8,183 nucleotides of DNA. It comes from Verrucomicrobiales bacterium. GTDB lineage: Bacteria; Verrucomicrobiota; Verrucomicrobiia; Limisphaerales; SXQI01. Position numbers and translations under genes: made by a program. The notes below the pieces were generated by a model. That model was not told the origin of the DNA, made no database searches, and worked only from the letters and a program-made list of their open reading frames with translations. The stretch covers positions 1-8,183 of the forward strand of contig SXQI01000062.1 of assembly GCA_005793025.1 (NCBI GenBank). The letters are read 5' to 3'. Every line of letters begins with the position of its first letter. Position 1 is the stretch's first letter. Shown piece after piece: positions 6,233 to 8,183 of this stretch.

Positions 6233-7543
6233 TCAGAGCTTGGGACGCATTTCAGGGGTTTGGTTGATCTGGACTTTTTTTCCATCCTCCAAATCGCGAC
6301 TGATCATTTTGTAACCTCCAGAAACAACGTCCTGACCCACGTTCAGACCTTCGGTAACTTCAATGTAAGAATTGTCGCTAATGCCTGTCTTAACTTTGGT
6401 CATCTTGGCTTGAGCATTTTCGATGATAAAAACGACCTCGTCCGGTTTTACCTCAACCTTAGTTTTTTGTTTGCTAAGAGTTGGGTCCAAATCAGCCTCT
6501 GTTTTCTTCAGATCCAGCTTAGGTTTTTTGGGTAGTCGCGTCGTTACGGATTGGATGGGAACAGTGACGACATTGCTGCGGGATCGGGTTTCGATTTCAG
6601 CAGTCACGGACATACCCGGTCTAAAAATGTCTTTGTCTGTGAGGAGTATTTTGACTTCGAACTTTGTCGCTTCGGTGCTGCCGGTTGCGGCGGAAGCACT
6701 GGACGAGCTGCCGGTTCCAGCGTTCTTGGATGCGTTCGCAATGTCGGTGACGTGGCCTTTAAATTTACGATCGCGGAATGCCTCGATCTCGAGCTGGGCA
6801 GTTTGGCCGACAGCTAGCAGGGGGATATCGATTTCTCCAATATCAACCCGGGCTTCGATTGTATTGAGGTTGGCAATCGTCATGATCTCCGTCCCGGCCA
6901 TCATCGCCGTTCCCACCACCCGTTCACCGAGTTGCGAACGGAGCTTCGTGATTGTTCCATCGAGGGGGGAGTAAATCGTAGTTTTTGAGAGGTCATCTTC
7001 CGCTCGTGCAAGGGCAGCTTTAGCTTGGGCTGATCCGTGAACGGCAGTTTCGTGAGTTGCCTTCTGAACTTCCAAAGCGGTTTTCACTGTAAGGAATTCA
7101 GAATCAGAAACTAGGTTGGACTCAAACAGTTTCTTAAAACGTTGGAACTCGAGTTCAGACTTTTTTAAATTAGCTTCCGCGAGATGGACATTCGCCTGAG
7201 ACGATTTGTAGTTGGCCTCGGAGGAGTTGCGACCTGCAATATAATAATCCGGTTTTAGCTTCAGTAAAAGGTCGCCGGATTTCACAACTTGGCCTTCCTT
7301 TACGGCGAGTGCGATGATTTCTCCGCTGACTTCTGGATTAATCGTAACTTGAACCACTGGCTGGATCTTGCCGTTTGCGAGGACCACTTCAGTAAGGTTT
7401 CGTAGCGCAACTTTCTCTATCTCAACCACTAAAGGTATTTCGCGTCGGCGCATGAAATAAACAGCGACCACGGCTGCCACAAGGATCAGTCCAACGGCTA
7501 ATCCAATGTTTCGTTTTCGATTGCTACGGGTTCCTGAAGTCAT
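6233..7543 (-). CDS. MacA-like periplasmic adaptor (membrane-fusion protein, HlyD/RND family)
   Basis: This protein would link the inner-membrane ABC transporter to an outer-membrane channel. The 436 residues open with a basic stretch and one membrane anchor (about 12-31). The first half of the lipoyl domain follows (about 64-100, PEVSGEIIALAVKEGQVVKSGD), then an alpha-hairpin coiled coil (about 105-187, with LAEANLKKSELEFQRFKKLF and ARAEDDLSKT). The second lipoyl half is YSPLDGTITKLRSQLGERVV (191-210), followed by the beta-barrel and membrane-proximal domains. Two stretches are unusual: a Ser/Thr/Ala/Gly-rich segment at 273-292 and a Lys-rich charged insertion at about 335-368. As first gene of a four-gene operon with ATPase and permeases, it mirrors macA upstream of macB. 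No TolC homologue lies in the window. The ATG at 7543 lacks a Shine-Dalgarno sequence. Confidence 0.93.
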   Translation of the reverse strand: MTSGTRSNRKRNIGLAVGLILVAAVVAVYFMRRREIPLVVEIEKVALRNLTEVVLANGKIQPVVQVTINPEVSGEIIALAVKEGQVVKSGDLLLKLKPDYYIAGRNSSEANYKSSQANVHLAEANLKKSELEFQRFKKLFESNLVSDSEFLTVKTALEVQKATHETAVHGSAQAKAALARAEDDLSKTTIYSPLDGTITKLRSQLGERVVGTAMMAGTEIMTIANLNTIEARVDIGEIDIPLLAVGQTAQLEIEAFRDRKFKGHVTDIANASKNAGTGSSSSASAATGSTEATKFEVKILLTDKDIFRPGMSVTAEIETRSRSNVVTVPIQSVTTRLPKKPKLDLKKTEADLDPTLSKQKTKVEVKPDEVVFIIENAQAKMTKVKTGISDNSYIEVTEGLNVGQDVVSGGYKMISRDLEDGKKVQINQTPEMRPKL

Positions 7544-7607
7544 GAGATTCGGTTGGTAGTTTGGAGCGATTTGACCTAATTGAGGAAGGGTCGGGTAATT
7601 TCAACAA

Positions 7608-7634
7608 ATTGAACCCAGTGCCGCTCCCAGTCAA
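7608..7634 (-). promoter_or_regulatory. Weak promoter candidate for the pump operon
   Basis: On the minus strand TTGACT (7629-7634; 5 of 6 to the -35 consensus) is followed after 15 bp by TTCAAT (7608-7613; 4 of 6 to the -10 consensus). The spacer is shorter than the optimal 17 bp. The -10 candidate overlaps one arm of the TTCAA-N4-TTGAA dyad, which would suit a repressor site. The resulting leader would be about 55-60 nt. This is a suggestion only. Confidence 0.22.
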
Positions 7635-7804
7635 CATGGGTTTCACTTGAGACAGACCGTAACACAGAGGGCAGAAAAGGCAAGGAACTCAGGGAAAATG
7701 GATTTTTTCATCGGGTGTTTTGCAATAGGGAAGCACGGATTCAGTCCCAATGGTTGTCCGAACAATTCGCAGCTGAAGATTGCCCGGATGGGGACGGATT
7801 GGCT

Positions 7805-7808
7805 AGGA
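7805..7808 (+). promoter_or_regulatory. Shine-Dalgarno sequence of nadE
   Basis: AGGA lies 7 nt before the GTG at 7816, standard spacing, and supports that non-ATG start. It is the only clear Shine-Dalgarno sequence ahead of any gene start in the window. Confidence 0.5.
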
Positions 7809-7815
7809 TGGGCGC

Positions 7816-8183
7816 GTGAACGTTGGTTTGCTGCAACTCAACTCAACCGTGGGGGATTTCGATGGGAACGTCGCCCGACTCCTTGCCGGTTACCGGGAGG
7901 CTTGTGACAAAGGTGCCGAACTAGTGATTGCGCCGGAGATGTTCGTTTGTGGTTACCCGCCGCGTGATCTGTTGTTACGGAAGGATTTTGTCGATCGAAA
8001 CATCGCTGCTCTGGAGGTCGCCGCTGCTCAAGTGGGTTTCACGCCGTTGTGTGTCGGCTTTGTGGATTGGAACTCGGACCGACCCGGCAAGCCCTTGTTC
8101 AACTCGGCAGCCTTATTAAGATCCGGAAAAATAGAGCAAAAGTTCCAAAAGGCACTGTTACCGACCTATGATGTCTTCGACGA
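7816..8183 (+). CDS. nadE: Glutamine-dependent NAD+ synthetase, N-terminal part (truncated by window end)
   Basis: The first 122 residues of a nitrilase-type glutaminase domain are visible. In the full enzyme this domain releases ammonia from glutamine and channels it to a C-terminal synthetase domain that amidates deamido-NAD+ to NAD+. The start MNVGLLQLNSTVGDFDGNVA is the family N-terminus. Two members of the catalytic triad are present: Glu41 in APEMFVCGYPPRDLLLR and Lys112 in KALLPTYDVFDE. The catalytic Cys and the synthetase domain lie beyond the window. Because the start codon is GTG, an ATG-only search would miss it. An in-frame TAG at 7804-7806 limits upstream extension, and an AGGA sits at good spacing. 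It is divergent from the pump operon and probably unrelated to it in function. Confidence 0.95.
   Translation, partial: MNVGLLQLNSTVGDFDGNVARLLAGYREACDKGAELVIAPEMFVCGYPPRDLLLRKDFVDRNIAALEVAAAQVGFTPLCVGFVDWNSDRPGKPLFNSAALLRSGKIEQKFQKALLPTYDVFD

Larger units (their letters stand above)
7544..7815. other. Divergent intergenic region between the pump operon and nadE
   Basis: This 272-bp stretch holds the 5' regions of two divergent genes and no convincing gene of its own. Visible elements are a small inverted repeat TTCAA-caaa-TTGAA (7600-7613) near the pump operon and a GGATGGG direct repeat (7786-7792 and 7806-7812) next to the nadE start. A purine-rich tract at about 7664-7700 (AACACAGAGGGCAGAAAAGG and onward) may be a degenerate intergenic repeat. 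I could not find a good plus-strand promoter for nadE. Confidence 0.6.

Noticed and set aside
7786..7812. GGATGGG direct repeat 20 bp apart as an operator or iteron
   Set aside because: Two 7-bp copies in a G-rich segment can occur by chance, and the second overlaps the nadE ribosome-binding region.
7647..7907. Plus-strand frame of 86 codons running from the intergenic region into nadE
   Set aside because: It overlaps the conserved nadE N-terminus in another frame, starts at TTG and has no recognisable domain.

Overview
The window looks like a piece of chromosome from a Gram-negative bacterium of moderate GC content, most plausibly a member of the Verrucomicrobiota or wider PVC group. That placement is an inference. 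It rests on the ECF sigma / zinc-less anti-sigma / small exported protein cluster, on the near absence of Shine-Dalgarno sequences, and on a tripartite-pump-type adaptor that implies an outer membrane. No 16S or other marker gene is present. I see no phage, insertion sequence, CRISPR array or other mobile element, and the base composition looks even throughout.

Left part (1-3011). A tRNA-Ala(GGC) gene on the minus strand is followed by a compact divergent promoter region. From there a run of five plus-strand genes begins: hisB (histidine biosynthesis), an ECF sigma factor, its membrane-anchored anti-sigma factor, a small exported protein of unknown function, and a Bcp/PrxQ-type peroxiredoxin. 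Gaps are 42, 1, 36 and 49 bp, so read-through is possible. The sigma and anti-sigma genes are almost certainly coupled.

Right part (3035-7543, minus strand). A tight four-gene operon, in transcription order, encodes a MacA-like membrane-fusion protein, a MacB/LolD-type ABC ATPase, and two different FtsX/MacB-type permeases. It converges on the peroxiredoxin gene with only 23 bp between stop codons. Together the four proteins should form a MacAB-like efflux or extrusion pump in which the ATPase is a separate subunit and the permease dimer may be a heterodimer. No outer-membrane TolC gene lies in the window.

Right edge (7544-8183). A 272-bp divergent intergenic region separates the pump operon from the 5' part of a glutamine-dependent NAD+ synthetase gene (nadE) that starts at GTG and runs off the end.

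Most of the content is recognisable housekeeping or transport. The parts least explained by known families are the exported protein in the sigma-factor cluster and the operator-like dyad inside the hisB promoter.
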